A DNA stretch of 20,179 nt from CAZHFW01 sp964531675 (GTDB lineage: Bacteria > Planctomycetota > Phycisphaerae > Phycisphaerales > UBA1924). The notes under the pieces were generated by a model that was given only the letters and a program-made list of their open reading frames with translations, had not been told where the DNA came from and did not search any database. Below, in pieces: positions 19,185-20,179 of the stretch; position 1 is the first letter of the stretch; every line of letters begins with the position of its first letter. The stretch spans positions 1-20,179 of the forward strand of contig CAZHFW010000052.1 of NCBI GenBank assembly GCA_964531675.1. Direction: 5' to 3'. The translations under genes were made by a program, and so were the position numbers.

Positions 19185-20179
19185 ATGCGTGACCCCCGTG
19201 TGACCGCTCTGGCCGATCTTCTGGTTCGCTTTTCCACCCGCGTCAAGCCCGGGGATCTGGTCGCGGTCATCGGCGATCCAGCCGCCATGCCCGCCATCGA
19301 GGCGACCTTCGAGGCGGTCTACAAGGCCGGGGGGCACCCCTTCTACTGGCCCCGCGCCGAATCGCTCCAGGAGATCGCGATCGCCCACGCCAGCGAAGAG
19401 CAGCTCCGCGCCCCCAACCCCGTCCAGCTCGACATGGTCGAGAAGATCGATGTCTCGATCTCCTTCTGGGCCGAGCAGAACACCAAGGTCTTCTCCGCCT
19501 ACGACGCCGGCCGCGTGGCCCTCTTCCAGCAGTCACGCAAGCCCTTCATGAAGCGGTTCATGCAGCGCGAGGCCGACGGCAAGCTCCGCTGGGTCGGCAC
19601 CCAGTTCCCGACCAGCGCCTCGGCGCAGGATGCGGAGATGTCGCTCACCCAGTACGAGAACTTCGTGTTCAAGGCGGGCCTGCTCCACCTCCCCGATCCG
19701 TTCGCCGCCTGGAACGCCATCCGCGATCGTCAGCAGCGCCTCTGCGATTACCTCCAGACCAAGAAGACCGTCCGCTTCCGCGTCCCGCCTCACCACGGAC
19801 ACGACGGCACCGATCTGACCGTCGACGTCTCCAAGTCCAAGTGGATCAACTGCTACGGCGAGAGCAACTTCCCCGATGGCGAGGTCTACGCTGGCCCCGG
19901 CGCGGTCCAGGGCCACGTGAACTACTCCTTCCCCGCCGTCTACATGGGCCGCGAGGTCCAGGGCATCAGGCTCGTCTTCAAGGATGGCAAAGTCGTGGAC
20001 GCGTCCGCGACCCGAGGCGAGGACTTCCTGATCAAGATGCTCGATCAGGACGCCGGCGCGCGCACGATGGGGGAGATCGCCATCGGCACCAACTACGCCA
20101 TCGCGGACTACTCGCGGAACACGCTCTTCGACGAGAAGATCGGCGGCACCTTCCACGCCGCCGTCGGCGCCGGATACCC
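19185..20179 (+). CDS. M29 family aminopeptidase (AmpS/PepS type), 3' end missing
   Basis: The frame runs open from ATG 19185 to the window edge (331 codons and two bases), so the C-terminus lies outside; M29 enzymes are about 370-410 residues, so most of the gene is here. These are cytoplasmic dimetal aminopeptidases that release N-terminal residues from peptides. The N-terminal domain begins LADLLVRFSTRVKPGDLVAVIGD. The catalytic domain has the family motifs NFPDGEVY with E233, MGEIAIGTNYAI with E297 and TLFDEKIGGTFHAAVG with H324, which supply part of the metal site. The remaining His and Asp ligands expected further along are cut off. No signal peptide and no Shine-Dalgarno; a TATCAT hexamer lies 6 nt before the ATG. 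The gene is divergent from the OmpH-like gene with 115 bp between. Confidence 0.92.
   Translation, partial: MRDPRVTALADLLVRFSTRVKPGDLVAVIGDPAAMPAIEATFEAVYKAGGHPFYWPRAESLQEIAIAHASEEQLRAPNPVQLDMVEKIDVSISFWAEQNTKVFSAYDAGRVALFQQSRKPFMKRFMQREADGKLRWVGTQFPTSASAQDAEMSLTQYENFVFKAGLLHLPDPFAAWNAIRDRQQRLCDYLQTKKTVRFRVPPHHGHDGTDLTVDVSKSKWINCYGESNFPDGEVYAGPGAVQGHVNYSFPAVYMGREVQGIRLVFKDGKVVDASATRGEDFLIKMLDQDAGARTMGEIAIGTNYAIADYSRNTLFDEKIGGTFHAAVGAGY

Overview
The window is high-G+C bacterial DNA with tightly packed genes on both strands. It most likely comes from a planctomycete of the Phycisphaerae type. Three things point there: a secreted protein with an N-terminal LEPR-type motif (LEPRQLMA), a prepilin-like protein of the kind these genomes carry in large families (GFTLIELLVVIAIIALLIG start, H-X(n)-DG end), and a secreted protein ending in two dockerin-like calcium loops and a final Gly-Cys. 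This is taxonomic inference; there is no rRNA gene to confirm it. I see no tRNA, rRNA, CRISPR array, insertion sequence or phage gene.

Layout. 1-112: downstream flank with a bidirectional terminator. 113-586 (-): peroxiredoxin, divergent from 853-1719 (+): YggS-type PLP homeostasis protein. 1814-5069 (-): a possible three-gene run read leftwards, thiS (4869-5069), asnB-like asparagine synthase (2687-4708) and a lipid-anchored PGRP/Amidase_2 peptidoglycan amidase (1814-2602). 5242-9378 (+): an unknown lipoprotein, a LEPR-motif protein ending in what looks like a seven-bladed propeller, and a GH16 lipoprotein glucanase/galactanase-type hydrolase. 9484-11508 (-): secreted dockerin-bearing repeat protein with its own terminator. 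11509-12042: the one long non-coding stretch, with a sigma70-like promoter and several hairpins. 12043-13017 (+): pseudopilin-like protein. 13100-17538 (+): a complete sugar ABC importer of the ribose type, in the order permease, binding lipoprotein, double ATPase. 17614-18327 (+): LipB. 18365-19069 (-): OmpH/Skp-like protein. 19185 to the window end (+): M29 aminopeptidase, cut off by the window edge.

How it fits together. The ABC importer and the GH16 hydrolase suggest a cell that degrades polysaccharide and takes up sugars, but the substrate cannot be read from sequence. Amidase, OmpH-like protein and several lipoproteins are envelope functions. LipB, ThiS, YggS, AsnB, peroxiredoxin and the aminopeptidase are housekeeping.

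Most interesting points. (1) The importer permease has about 120 extra residues outside the membrane between its first two helices, made of a 31-residue unit repeated with an exact 58-residue offset; its partner binding protein sits on a repetitive PKTEA tether. (2) Seven genes have a TANNNT hexamer 5-11 nt before the start codon and no convincing Shine-Dalgarno, which suggests leaderless or nearly leaderless transcripts. (3) The LEPR protein shows seven propeller-like repeats. (4) The dockerin protein is built from duplicated modules. (5) The 11.8 kb intergenic region holds a possible structured RNA.
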